Shown: positions 1-12,800 of the stretch, piece by piece
Numbering within the stretch: the stretch's first letter is position 1
How the letters are laid out: every line of letters starts with the position of its first letter
Assembly (NCBI RefSeq): GCF_900496995.4
Contig: NC_044011.1
Span: 20,988,041 to 21,052,040 of the forward strand
Direction: 5' to 3'
DNA: 64,000 nucleotides
Source of the DNA: Aquila chrysaetos chrysaetos
Taxonomy: Eukaryota; Chordata; Aves; Accipitriformes; Accipitridae
Translations under genes and position numbers: made by a program
Notes under the pieces: generated by a model
The model's input: the letters and a program-made list of their open reading frames with translations, nothing else
What the model was told of the DNA's origin: nothing
Databases searched by the model: none

Positions 1-627
1 AGGTGATGCAGGGTACAGAGAGTGACTACAAGGTACGATTTAGCCCAAGCAGGGTTTCGCTGATTGAGTCGCATCACTGTATAGGCTGGGTTATAACAAT
101 AACTGCTGTGCAATATTCCATTTGCAAGGCAAAGTGCAGCCCTCTCCAAAGGGAAACGGCAGATCGGCATTATCAGAAAAAAAGGACTTATGATTGTAAA
201 TGGATTAATAAAGATAATAATAATAGTCATAAGATTTATTATAGCTCATGCAGAAAATGTTTCTCAATTGCTCAGCTTGACTTGTTAGATGCAAGATAGC
301 GCACAGGAGAACAGATCATAAAATAATCTTAGCAAAGCTTTTAAAAACCAAACTCTGGGGACTTCTTATTTATAAGCAGTATGAATGTCAGAGAATGAAA
401 ATACGCTTGCTGCAAAAGTCATGAACATGCACCACAGCTGGTGAGCCCATATCAATCCAGTCATTTATATAGCTCAGCTGACCAGGTCAGCAGACTAAAG
501 GTGGGTGAAAATATGCTGCCAATCATTTGTTAGCTGCTTCTACCACTAAGAAAACCATTTGTGTCTTGGCTGAAAAGGGTGTATTTTTCTTTTTAGCTCT
601 AATGCCGTAGAATGTTTGTTTTAGCAG

Positions 628-825
628 TATCCTACTGCTTACTTGGTTACTTCAAGTAGCAATGAAGATTCATCAGGAATATTTTCAGATGCAGAAAGTG
701 CGCTACAGTCTAACAGTTTTAGCATTGATAATATATCTTCATTTTCAAAGGACGATGTTGGTGTTAACCAGGAGGGAAAATCCACAGATACTGGAAAAGG
801 AGAACAAGCATTTGCTTTCATGTAA
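628..825 (+). CDS. Candidate last coding exon of an unidentified upstream gene
   Basis: An open frame of 65 codons ends at a TAA at 823-825. It begins directly after a good splice acceptor (T-rich run ending TTTTAGCAG at 619-627) and contains no ATG before its last sense codon, so it would be a 3' exon rather than a whole gene. The product is very rich in Ser, Asp and Glu, with blocks such as SSSNEDSSGIFSDAES and SIDNISSFSKDD, and ends in AFAFM. This is typical of a disordered, phosphorylated C-terminal tail, and SSGIFS resembles a beta-TrCP degron variant. I do not recognise the protein. It lies about 2.8 kb upstream of PERP on the same strand. No convincing poly(A) signal follows closely. 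An open run of this length can occur by chance; the composition and acceptor are what favour coding. Confidence 0.33.
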   Translation, partial: YPTAYLVTSSSNEDSSGIFSDAESALQSNSFSIDNISSFSKDDVGVNQEGKSTDTGKGEQAFAFM

Positions 826-2761
826 ACACCCAGCTTGTACACTGCAAAAGGCAAAGCACGTTGAGGGTAAGTCATCACTTCAAATCAGACTCCTTAACAA
901 AACTTTCCAATCATTTTGCCCTGTTTGCCATAGGAGTATCAGAATTACATGACATATTGGATTTTGTCACCTTCGAATACATCTCCCTCTCTGTCTGCTT
1001 TTCCAGATACCACAAATTACCCTTGTACTGAATGTGAAGATTGCTTGTAGTTCTAAGTTACTAAAGGATGACAAAGATGGGCAAGACACAGAAACACCCA
1101 CGGTGACTGAACACTGCTCATCTTTCTTTCACAGCATGATAATGTGCTCTGTGGTATCATCTCGCAAATGCTAACTTTTGTGACAATATGCATTCATCCA
1201 CAAGTGAGTTATAACAAAAACTGATGACAAATCCTTCAGTCATAAATGTCTACCTGAAACATGGCTGAGCATTCAAAAAGGAGGGAAGAGGATTTTATTC
1301 CTCAATAACCATTGGCTCTCAAATACCTAACAGTGCCTGACTTCATACTGGATTTCAGCTACAAAATTGCTTTAACTTGATTTGGCTATTTTCTCTGAGA
1401 AAAGAAAAAAAGGCTGAGCTTTTAGAAAACTGTAACTTTGTGAAGGATTGAAACTTGGCAAGAGATTGGATATAGACAGCTGAGTGACGGCTTAGCTACA
1501 GTTTATGGCCACGTGCATGAGTGTTTCTGAAGCCATTTTTTAAAAAACATTTAATATCCAAATCCGTGTTCTCTTAATCTTTTGGAGTTTATTGTGCCCA
1601 TTTCTACCTCAGCTGTGGCAACAGAAGGAACATGTGTGAACAGACTTGGACAGCTTGCAGGTACCAGCATATTGCACTAAGGGTGAGCTTCAAATGGTAT
1701 TTGTTTTAATGGAAATATTTTTTAAACTCATGCATAAAAAATGATATACTGCAGTGTTATAGAACTGGTAAATAGCACTTCAAACATTATATTTAGGTTA
1801 ACGATAACTGAATTTGTGGATAGCACAAATGTGGACTACAAGGGAAGATACATAATACGCTAAGGAAGCGGTTGTTCTCTAAGGTGTACTTTACAAAAAA
1901 ATACTTGAGATTGTCCCTTATTTCCAACCCAAAACAGCAGCTGAGGTGTCTTCATAGTTGGCTTTTGCTTTCAGCGACATTCAAATTCAATAACCAAACC
2001 TGTAAAAATGTCTCCTGCTCTCACAGAGCCTTGTTGAACTCCTCTGAGGGACCTCTCACGACCGCAGGGATATTGGGCAGTGTCTGTACTACGGGGTTGC
2101 TGCTGGCAGGATGCTTCGGCTAGCCAGAATTGCCCTGGCTGGAGAATTCGAGGCAAAGCAGCCACACCACTGCTAATCTACCACCAGGCTAATAAACTGC
2201 CTCTGATTAGAGATAAGGCACGGTGTCACATTAACCCATTCAAATTGCTTTCATGGCAGAGCTACTACCTCTTCACGGTGCTGCAGCTCATTGCTCTGGA
2301 TGTTCCAGTTTGGGTCTGTGCAAGCTCAATGTCTCTTCAGGTACTCCCCTGTACAGTGTATCAATTCAATGTAAATTGTTAATTTCTTTTATTTAGGCCA
2401 TTATTGATTTATTAATATTAATTCAGAAAAATGCTATGGAGTTTGCAGTTCAGTACGTATGTCACATTTCACCATGAAAGCTGCAATAGGGTAGCAAATC
2501 TCTGTGAGTAGATGAGGTCAGTACTTGGACGCAGCGCCTCCTGACAAAATCCACCATGAGAGCAAAGGATACTTTGCACCCTCTGTGCTTAACCTTGTTT
2601 TGCGGAAAACAGCTTTGATCTGCAAGGGGTGCAGCTGCTTCCAGATGTAAACTCATCTGGGCCCTACCAAAATATTAGGTTGTAGCACGTGTGTGTTAGT
2701 TCAAAGGGAGAGTGCTACAAACATGGCTATATCGCTTCTGAGCTGACAGACAGAAAACTCT
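826..2761. other. Intergenic DNA, no gene seen
   Basis: AT-rich, non-coding sequence between the candidate upstream exon and the CpG-rich patch before PERP. The open frames here are short, carry no recognisable domain and overlap on both strands. It could include the 3' UTR of the upstream candidate exon, but I see no firm processing signal. Confidence 0.5.
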
Positions 2762-2902
2762 GCCCCGTGCTCGGCCGGGTGGCCTCCCGGGGCATGGCGA
2801 GGTGATGGCTCACCTCCGCGTTGCTCTCACAGCACATTGCAGACAGGCTCTGACAGGCCCCGGGCAGTGCACGTACGGCCGGAGCCACGCGCAGGGAGTC
2901 TT
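2762..2902. promoter_or_regulatory. CpG-rich patch upstream of PERP
   Basis: A short GC-rich block standing out from AT-rich surroundings, with about a dozen CpG dinucleotides in about 140 bases (for example CTCGGCCGGG, CCTCCCGGGG, ACGTACGGCCGG and CCACGCGCAG). It lies about 0.7-0.9 kb before the PERP start codon. It may be an upstream promoter or enhancer element; function is inferred from composition and position only. Confidence 0.35.
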
Positions 2903-3192
2903 TGTAAGGCACGGTCAAATCAAAGCTCAGTTTTTGTTCTCCCACTAAGGCTATATCCAGACCGTACTACATTTTTAATGATAAACTTTGTTGGTTGTTT
3001 TTTTTCCCTGCAGCTATGTCCCAAAAGGGGGAGGGAGGGCAGTCACATGTTCTTTATTGTCCTAGCTTTAATAGCAGCTAGGGGAATTTTTTTTAATTGT
3101 AAAAAATAAGGTATCATTTTATTTTTAAGTGGAATCCAAGAAAGGCAGCTTTCAGCCTCCAGGTGGCAAGTTTCAGAATCAACCACCCTCTA

Positions 3193-3236
3193 ATGCAAAT
3201 AGTTCCCTGGCTTGTGGGAACTGCCATAATGCAAAT
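3193..3236 (+). promoter_or_regulatory. Two octamer motifs ATGCAAAT upstream of PERP
   Basis: Perfect ATGCAAAT octamers, the classic POU-domain site, occur at 3193-3200 and 3229-3236, 36 bases apart and on the same strand, about 400 bases before the PERP ATG. Two perfect copies this close suggest a POU-factor element, but octamers are AT-rich and can arise by chance. Confidence 0.3.
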
Positions 3237-3479
3237 CCCTTAGGAGATAGAAAGATGTAAACACAGCTGAGATGCTCCTGCTGGTGGGGAGTGGCAGGAA
3301 GGAAAGTGTTAAATGCCGAGGGTAAACAGCACCAGATTTGTTACCTAGTCAGCAGGGCAGAGAGGATTCCACAGATAAACCCAGCCTTACTGCTTCTCCC
3401 CGGCTCAACTGGTTATTTCTCAGCGGCAGCTCTTACTCATCTGAATCTAGGTGGAGCTCCCTTCCTCCCTCCCTGCTGT

Positions 3480-3632
3480 GCCCTCTCCTGATTAAAAAGC
3501 TTTTCTCAAGCATCTGCACACGCGCTTGTAGGTACCGGTGCTCACTTTGCAGAAGCACCCATTGCTTCACGTCGCTGAGTCGGTGGCAGTGACGGCCATC
3601 GTTGTCCCACCAGCCTCCCCCTGCCCTGGAAG
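3480..3632 (+). promoter_or_regulatory. PERP proximal promoter and 5' UTR region
   Basis: The bases directly before the PERP ATG are moderately GC-rich and include a weak TATA-like GATTAAAAAG at about 3490-3499. The transcription start is not fixed by the sequence. The ATG at 3633 sits in a strong Kozak context (A at -3, G at +4). Confidence 0.35.
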
Positions 3633-3843
3633 ATGGTGAAGTACGGCCTCGACTACACGCGGTGCAGATGGATCCTACCCCTGCTCCTGGGCATAGGCGT
3701 CATCTTTGGTATCATTGCGCTGGCGGGCAGGGGCTGGCTGGAGTCGCAGACCTTGCCCTACGTGCACCAAGCGTCGTTATGGGAGAGCTGCAGGAGGCCT
3801 GAGCAGGGTGGGGAATGGACCTGCGAGTCCCTCATGGGTTACG
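3633..3843 (+). CDS. PERP: PERP exon 1 (coding part)
   Basis: Encodes residues 1-70 plus the first base of codon 71: the short cytoplasmic N-terminus, membrane segment 1 and the first extracellular loop with W50, C53 and C64. The donor is ACG/GTAAGC at 3843/3844. The ATG is chosen because it aligns with the family N-terminus, a few residues before the CRWILPLLL block, and has a strong Kozak context. Confidence 0.94.
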
Positions 3844-6800
3844 GTAAGCGCCTGCGAGGGTGGCGGGGAGCAGTCTCCGAAGCAGGGGGTCACATCTCCG
3901 AGCTTATCTTCCCTCAGCTCTCCTAACCGTATCGCCTAGTATCTGGCATTTATATATGAAGTTATGGGCAGTAGGGACTGTCACTGAGACACATCAAGGC
4001 TTTTGACTAACAGGATGAACAAGAAAAATGCCCTCAGCCCTGTGCAGAAAGAAACCTGGTTGCTTTAGATGGTGGGCTGCATAGTACAAAAACCCACATA
4101 TGGTAACGTACCACTGCAGAAAATATTACAGCATTTAAGGTTTTGTTCCTCTCTTAGCAGAAGCTAGTAACCTCTTATCGCTAATCACTGCTTTCCAAAA
4201 TTTAACAGCTACTGCTGATCGAATGTCCAAACAGCAAGTTGCATGGATAAGCCTGGCATAGGTGTGATAAGCCAGTCCGGAGTGCCAGCAAGAAATGGGG
4301 AGGTAAAAATGTAAGATGGTAGGAAGATATTCCCAGGGAGTGTCAGGTTGCAGAATCCTGCCCTGAAACTGCTCCGGTAGGTGGGTCCTGTGAAAGACTC
4401 TCCTTGTGATTATGAAAGAAAGCTTTAAAAGATGAAAGGATTTCTTGTTTGTACGGAGTTTTGGTTAAGTATGCTATTAAACATGTTGACCCAGGTGCAA
4501 CCTTCAGCTTGAAAAGATGTAAACCACTGAGTCTGGGAGAATAGGCCAAGAGAAGGATCACTCTAGGTGTGCTCTGTTTTTTTTTTTTGTTTTTTTTTTC
4601 CTGTATATATCCACTATTGGCCATGGTCCAAAACAAGTTATTGTGAGTGATGGGCTGCTAGCCTAGAGGCAGGAGGAAAGTTCAAGCTAATTCAAATTAA
4701 AAGGAAGAACATTTTCTCTAAGGCTCAGAATCTCAGCTGCTCTTGTTGAAAATGAATGTAAAAACACTTGCAGAAGCAATCTTATGGGTCATTTATTACA
4801 GCTTTTCAAAATTGTTCCTGAAAGTTTATCATATACGGTCAAACTCTACCTTATGTGCACAAAATTAAGCTGTAACAAGGTAATTGTAGCAGGCCTCTGT
4901 GAGCGTAGGGCTCCAGGACAAGACTGTCTCCATTAAGCATCACACCCAGTCCTGCTCTCAGAGCTCCTGCATCAGCTGTGTGGCTGGGCATAGATCAAGC
5001 CAGTAAATTGGCCTCTGATACATGGCACCGGAGAGCAGGAAAGAGACGATGGTGCTTAGCAAAGGGCTTCTCAGTCCTGAGTTTCCATGAATAGTGAGCC
5101 CTCCTCCAGATCTCCAGGTTAGGCCCTGTCTGTGTCATGAATGCCAACTTTAACTGGAGAGAAAATACGGAGAAGTTTCACCTTGCATCTCTTGATAATA
5201 CAAGAGAAGTTTCACCATGCTTCCAGGTCCAACACGATTGTTTGGCATTTCACTTCCTTCCTTATCCTGCCTCACTCTAACTTGCTTAAATTCTGCAGCT
5301 GTATGCACAGCTTCCCACTGGACAGCATCTACAGATAAACCAGGGAGGTCATCCTCTACGTGGACTATCCTGCAATGTGTGGGGTTACCATGAATCACAC
5401 CCACAATAAGTCCAGCACTTCTAACACAGAAAATGTTGGATTTAATATACACATGCACAATATTCTCCAGTGTGTACATTGGAGAGTCAGCTGATGCTTC
5501 TGAAAGCATTAGAAACACTGTTCATGTGCTACATGACTGCATTATGATCTCAATGGGCATGCATCTTTCATGGGACCTCTTCGAGCTTACTAAATACCCA
5601 GAAAACCCAAGCAAATCCTCAAAATCCTCCTGGACAAAACTTCCACGTGGAAAAGGAAGATATGTCTGGGACAATGGAGTCATTTAGCCAGTGGGAGAAG
5701 TTGTAAAGACTATATGTAAAAAATGTGTGCATAGGCCAAGTGACAGTGGACTACGCTGCCATGCTTCTGCCTCTGCAAGCTTATGCCATTACAATGTAGA
5801 TCTCAGCCACTGCAGGGGTGGGGTACCCCTGACCCATAAGAGGGCTGTAGACATGACCATTAAGGATGCAAACTCATGTCATTGTCTGGATCCTTTCCAG
5901 CCGCTTCCTTCAGGCACCTTCTCTCCAGAGGTGGGATGTGTTCAGATACAATCCTGTCCTCCATTTTCCCTGTCATTCTGTCCTTGCTCAACACAGGTCT
6001 TGTGTTGAGCCTGATTCTACCTGCATGAGTGTGAAACACAGGGTTTTAATAATTCTGGGATTACATTTATCCACAGTGCTCCAGAAAGGTCATAGAAAAC
6101 AGGCATTCAGCATCATGTTCTGTGGGATGTTTAACTTTGTCTTGTGCCAAGGTAAACACAGTGCTGGATAAACGAAGTGTAATTACACGCCTTCCCGAGC
6201 ACAGAGACAAAAGACGTGATGTAAACAGAAAGGACAGAAGTGTTTCACATCTTTCCTGAGATGAACTCTTTCTTTCCCCCCTCTCTTCCACAGTTCCCAT
6301 CTTGTTTCCTCTGGGCTTTACTCTCAGCTTCCCTGCCTAATCTGCCAAAGGCTGGGTAGGTTCTGAAATTTGGTCTTCCTGCGGGGATGGTTTCACTGAC
6401 ATACGTGATATGCATGTGTACCCCAGCAGCTGCCAGCAAATATTCTCAAAGTGACTTGGACAGTGTAGCTATCTGAATCCACTACAGATATCTTCATCCT
6501 ATCATGATTAGATATAATTGTAATGGTCTTGCAAGTTGTTCAATATAATATGCAAATTCAAATCAAATTCTCCATGTGCAATGTTTGTAATTCCCCATGA
6601 ATGCCTGTTGTTTGGCTTAACATGTATATGCACAGACAGAAGACAGAAACCCAACATCACTGAGGTCAGTCAGATTGGAAGGGAAGAAGGTTGAATGTTT
6701 CATTGGTTGCACCAGCGGAGTTTGGAGTCTCTAGTTGCTTAAACTGGCAGAAATAAAACCTCACAGGGAAGACAAGAGGCCTGTACAATTTTTTTTTTTT

Positions 6801-9800
6801 TTTTTCAGAAAGTCAGTAGAATAACTCCACTGGTGCAATTATCTTCTGTGAAAGCATCTGCACATCCTTTGTCTTTTGCAAAGTTTATGAACTCTGTGGA
6901 AAGTGAGAATATGAAGAGTTTATCCACTCTGCTATCTTCTCCAAGAGTTCAGAACTTCTGTTTTAACCATATGACACTCATCTAGAATCTATCAGAAGTC
7001 TTCTGCTTTTCAAGCATATTTAGCTCAATTAAATAGAACTTTCTAGGAAAAAAATATCTAGTGCATTAGGACACTTACTCGAAATGCATGGAGTTTAGGA
7101 TGAGGGACTGAGAGATGCAAACTGTAGCTCTGCAATGTTCTGGCACTTGGAACAAATAAAGGTCTCAAGCTCATAACATGCTTGAACCTTTACAAAGACA
7201 GAGGCAAGACTGTATGGATAGATAATGAGTACAATATGGAATGCATCTGTCTGGGACATGGCTGAGCTTGCAAAGAAAACGCAGAGGTTAAATCCCTTCA
7301 TGAAGCTGGCACAGCACTCCTTTGTTTTCCTTGATTTTTGGCTATATAACTTCTCTTAAGCAAGGTGTGTCTTGCAGACCTAAGACACTTTTTCAGTGTG
7401 TAATTTATTCCACTGCAGGCTTTGAAGATGTTTAAACATGTGTGGGTTTGGTTGGGGGAAAATAACTGATTTTATTTTATTAGTCCCAATGTGATGCACA
7501 ATAGAATGAAAAACTTGTGGCTACACTTGTCCCATCTTATGTTCCACCCGGCCCTGCAGCTCTTCCACATGCAGATGCTGCCATCAAAGTAACTGCAAGC
7601 TTAAAGCTCTGAATTTAGGTTGAAGTGGTCAGCTCATTTGCATGGGCAAACAGAGATCTTGGGGAAAAAGATCAGAAAAAGGCATTTTCACATGACAAGT
7701 GGAATCCAGATCTTCAGTTATTTTCACATCATAGCATTCAATTACAGCCTTTTCCTTGGATGTGTGGAGAGTTTAGTGGCTGTGGAGATTAGTGGAGGGA
7801 TGAGTGATTTTGCCATCTGGAAAGGACACCTTCCTGCACCTTGTCTTCCAAGCAAATAATGGGTAACTATGTTCTAGCTCATTCCAGTTTTATTTAGGTC
7901 CATGAATATTAATGCAATACTACAAGATAGGATGGTTAGTATAGTATGACTATAATAAACAAAAAGTACTTCAAATATGGCATCAGATGAGTATGTCTAC
8001 AGGATAAGTGAAAGAAGGGAATGCTGCAAAAGGTAATGTCCTCATGAGGAAAGAAATATTCTGCTTTTGTCTCATAAGAACCCCATTGATGAGTAGATTT
8101 TCTTCCCTGTTTTGCCTATATCAGGCTCTTGAGTCCAGGGAATCTTTTGCTATGATGAAGCACCGTTTATTATTCTGGAGGAATAACAAAATGGAAATCA
8201 CTTGCTAAAAATCCCCAGCTAATGATACAACAATGAGGCGCACGGTGTGGTCAGGATCAGTCTCCGAGCAGCAAAGGACCTCTCTTGGTACTATTCCTAC
8301 CACTGGCCTTGCACTGCTGGCCCCACAGCTCTTGCTCTGGAAAACTAACTTCTCCAGCAGACCAGTGACTCATCACACCTGGGGCACAGGACAGACCAGA
8401 CACCTCGCTGCCACGCTGCCTACGTAAAACTGTTTTGCCTTCCCCGTGTTCCCATCACATCTGACAACCAGCTCCTAATCCCAGGTGGGGGGAAGCCCTC
8501 ACTTGCCTCAAGCTGAAGCAAGCGCCCTGAGCAGAGTGACAGGGGGATATTTCCAGAGGGACGGGCTGGGTGACAGCCCCTCTCGGCAGGGCCTGGGAGG
8601 AGAAGCAGGCTGTCCCGGTGGCCCTTTGCCATCTGAGGGTGTCTGCATGTAGGAACAGAAATGAAGCAAACAAGTAACTGTGCTTTTGAAGCAGGCACCA
8701 GTTCAAGTCATAGGGCCTTTATTGCATACTTTCCCTGAAGTCAAGGTTCTGCACCTAAAGGCTTCCAGAATTTGGTAAAATTCAAGTAGCTTTGGAAAAG
8801 CGTCCTTGCAGCTGGGAAACAAAGGCTGGGGATGTTTCAGACCAGTCTGAGGAAGCCCACGCGAGAGCCCAGGATGGAGCCCAGCTCTATGCTCTGTGTA
8901 TTGCCTGGATTATAGGGCAAACCTTGACTCCTTTGACACCAGGTGAAATGAAAACAAAAGCTTGTTGCTGTTCCTGCTGCATCGTAGCACGATACAGTTA
9001 TATTTATATATGGTGATTGCCAGTACTTTTAATGACAGTGTATAGAGATGCACATAATTTCCTAAGTCATCAGTCTCCTAAAAGTGTAACGTTACCTGAG
9101 ACTAACCAGTGAGAAAGGAGATTACAAGATTAGTAACTTAATAACATAGAATATTCAATCATTATTCAAAACTTAGAATGCTAGAAAATACAGGCTCAAT
9201 TAAATGTATATGGTAATGAAAATATCACAACTGCATATTTAAGGAACTCTGATGCAAGAAAGAAAGAAAGAACGAATTTGATTTTTCCCCAGCTTGTAGG
9301 AGACACTCTGTTGTTACTAAAGAGGTATAAGAGAAGGGAATCAAGCCCAGAGCATTTAATTACCATGGCAATTTTCATTCCTCATCTGCAATCGTTAACA
9401 TGCTTTCCCTTGTAATTTTAGGGTTTGTCCTTTTATATGTTTAGTGGCAGATTCATTTAATCAGACTCTTTTCTAAATAATAGTTATGCTCTTCAACAAT
9501 TAACTCTACAGAGAGCAATTGCAGATGGCATCCCACTGTTTATTATCCAACCGTCCTTTAACAATTACAGTTAAATTGGGTGGAAAAATAGCAATCGTGT
9601 GGAGGGTTCTCATCTCCCCATCAGGAGATGTGAACTGCTGGTGTTGAGGACTTAGTGAAGATCCTCAACACTGCATCGTCAGGACCTTAATTCCTTGAGA
9701 GGATACCATTCACTCACACACACCGGAGGCATCTCTGCTGAAAATGTGTGGAAACCTGTGGCTAAACTCTAATTTCTCCTCACCTCATCTCTTCCTCTAG

Positions 9801-12800
9801 CTTATTGAGGTAATCTGATACAGTAGGGCTATAATAACCTCTCCACAGTCTGAACAGTGATAAGGGCTGCAAGATGGATTTTGAATTCCACTGTAGGGTT
9901 AAACAGTCAGGTTACTTAAGCAGGAAAGGAGTTACGCAGAAAAAGAAACAAAACTTAGAATACTGTTTTTTCACATTTCCATATCACTTCTCACTGACAG
10001 CTTGTGTTGTTCTGATCAATCTTGAACACATTGAGTCAGTGAGTGTTGTAATGCCATGTTTCTTCTTTGTCAAGTACCATTACAAAATCATCGGTCAAAA
10101 ATTCCCAGGAACTCAAGGTAGTTTGTGGAGTGATGATGGTAGCCTATGTCTCAGAGGTTTCTAGCTTCCTTCTACTCGTACTAAATAACAATTGGGATCA
10201 CACACAGCCCTGCTGAAGTACTAATCTGCAATTGAATAGTGACATCTAATTGAATAGGTGACATCTAATGTCACCTATTATGTTGACTGTGCACACTGTG
10301 CCCAAATCAGGCCCCAAACATAGGAAGTCTCTGTGCAGTTCATTAACAACCCCATCAGCAATAAGCAGCAAGTGATGAAGACTTTCAGGATGCATTGTAA
10401 AAGCTATTTCATTCACAAGATGAATAGAGTTTATGATGTATTTTATGAGCACAAATTACCATTTCTGCTTGTATGTTGGGGTTTTTCTTTTGCAAATGGT
10501 AAAATTTTGCTTCTAACAGAAAAGCAGATTCAGATTCGCAGCTGTTCTCTATCAGAGACAAACTCCCTAATGCAAAAGACGACTTTCGGCAAGGTTTCAA
10601 CACAAAGTTTGCTCGCAGCATGAAAACTGCAGATCAAGAGTGAGAACAATACTTGGTGCACATGGAAATGAGATGTAAATTCAGTGTTCTTCAGCCTTAA
10701 ATGGCCCTGGGAATGTAAAACATAAAAAGAGCTTTTTGGAACGATTCTACTCTGCTGTTTTGATTAAAGGTCCTAGTTCATAGCCTGTGTTATCATGGAA
10801 GTTGATTCTGTTTAATACACATTAAATATTTTAACACACCTTTAACTCAGGGCTAGTTAGGAAGCAGGTACATCTTGCTACTCTGATTAATTGAACTTAT
10901 GTATACGTACTGATTAATCAATACCTTACCTGTTTTATTTATCTGACCCTCCCAACCCCCATATACGCATGCAAGTGTAAGTAATCCTGATATAATTGAA
11001 AATAAATAGGAAAAAATAGGAGGAAAAAATGTTATAGCATTGAAGTGTATAAGACTGGCTTTAATCCTGAGATGTTCTCAATGTATGCAACTGCTTCTGA
11101 AGATAATGTGAGATAGGGGTACTCCCTGACTCTCTCATGAGGAAACCTTTAATTTTGAGGCACAGTGTGCACATTAGTTTTAATAGCTAACTTACTCCCT
11201 TGGTGCTCCCTTTGATGATGACTCTACGCCCTCTGCCACTTCTGCCTCCCTAGCGCCAAGTAAGTATCAGGGAGCAGCCCTCATTAATACAAGATTCGCA
11301 GAAGCCAGCTTCTAAGTCAAGCTTGTACATGCCTGGGCTTATGATGAGGTGAATTTGAACCACTCCCTCAAGTTGTAACTGCTCCTCCTCTCAAATTCAA
11401 GTCCGAATAGCTTCTAAGTTGAATTGCTTACCTCAGTAAGAGAAGAGGTTTGCAGAAGTACATAAAGCCTTGGATGGAGGCTTTGCCTGTATATGTTTGT
11501 GAGTGAAGTCAGTGGTGGGGAACGAATAGGCTTTTTCTTTAAAGGAATTGAAGTCCACCAAGCCAAACTGAGCTATCACTTTAGCACTAAGCTATGGTCA
11601 AGACACAGCTTTCTGCTAATATATACTGTGTTTTACTGATAGATGGCCTATGCATTGATGTTCTTTTCTTTACTGTTGTCATTATTATGTTGCCATGTAA
11701 TTATACTGAAATCATTATTATGCGGTAATTGTCCTCAAGTCCTAATCCTTTCTCATTTATATGGGACCTGCTACTAATCACAGAGAAACTTTTGCAATGA
11801 CATTATCTTACTGTGAACCTAAATAGATCATTCTCTGCTTCCATGGCTGTCTCTTAAGTAGTGGCAAGCTAAAGGCTGGTTCCTGCTCACATGAGAATGG
11901 CTTGCATGTTATGACATAATACTCTATTATTAAATGAGAAATCCATATTAACTGCCAATGAATTCTAAAGAAGTAATGCTAGGGGAAAAAGAATGGAGTT
12001 ACCAAAAAGGATGCCAAACAGAAGGACAAAAATTTTGTATTCCACTACAAATGATATAAACTCACACAAAAAAAAGCCCAAAGAAAAAAGTCCAGTATTG
12101 ACTCCACATGGGAAAGATATTCAGAGAATGCACTTTTTTTAAGAATGATCCAGACACAATGAAGATAGAAGCTCAGAGAATAATACACATCCAATTACGC
12201 CTTTGATATTTTTTCCTCATTTTATTCTGTTCATAAATTATCCATAAGTAACATGTGATTTTCTTCATTTGTATAGCCTTCCTTTGAAATTATTTTCAGT
12301 CAATAGCTTTCAGTCTGCAGACACAGTTTATTCATAAGAAGCTGCTTTTAATAGTTTCTGATTTATCTTGACTGTATACAAACACAAGCACACTGGTATT
12401 TCAATGCCAGCTAATGTGATCAGCAAACACTTGCAGACATTTCAATGTTCACTTGTTCTCAAAAAAAGCACAAAAATTTCCTGTAGTTGGCATGTTACAG
12501 AGTTGTGATTTCCAGAAGACAGGATTTTGCACTGTCCAGTGTTGCACAGATAACACAGGGAATCCAGAGTCCTGGATGACAGTGACTTGCATATACACCA
12601 ACAGCTTGTAACCCTTTGGCTGATAAATTGAGATGTAGCTTAATGAGTTTGATGGGCCATCTTAAGATTCAAGCTAAGGAGAACACACGTTCTGCTGCAG
12701 ACATGCTTACTTTCGCATGGAAACTTTCTTGAGGAGAACAAACCAAAATGAAATGGATAAAACCTGGCCAAAGAACTTCCTCTTCAAAGTGAAGCGTGTG

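Noticed and set aside
3602-3939. Frames overlapping PERP exon 1 in the other two registers
   Set aside because: Shadows of the real exon; only the frame from 3633 gives the conserved PERP N-terminus and splices in phase to exons 2 and 3.
12699-12708. Isolated perfect p53 half-site AGACATGCTT in intron 1, and others at 21369 and 16990
   Set aside because: Single half-sites are frequent by chance, and none has a second half-site nearby.
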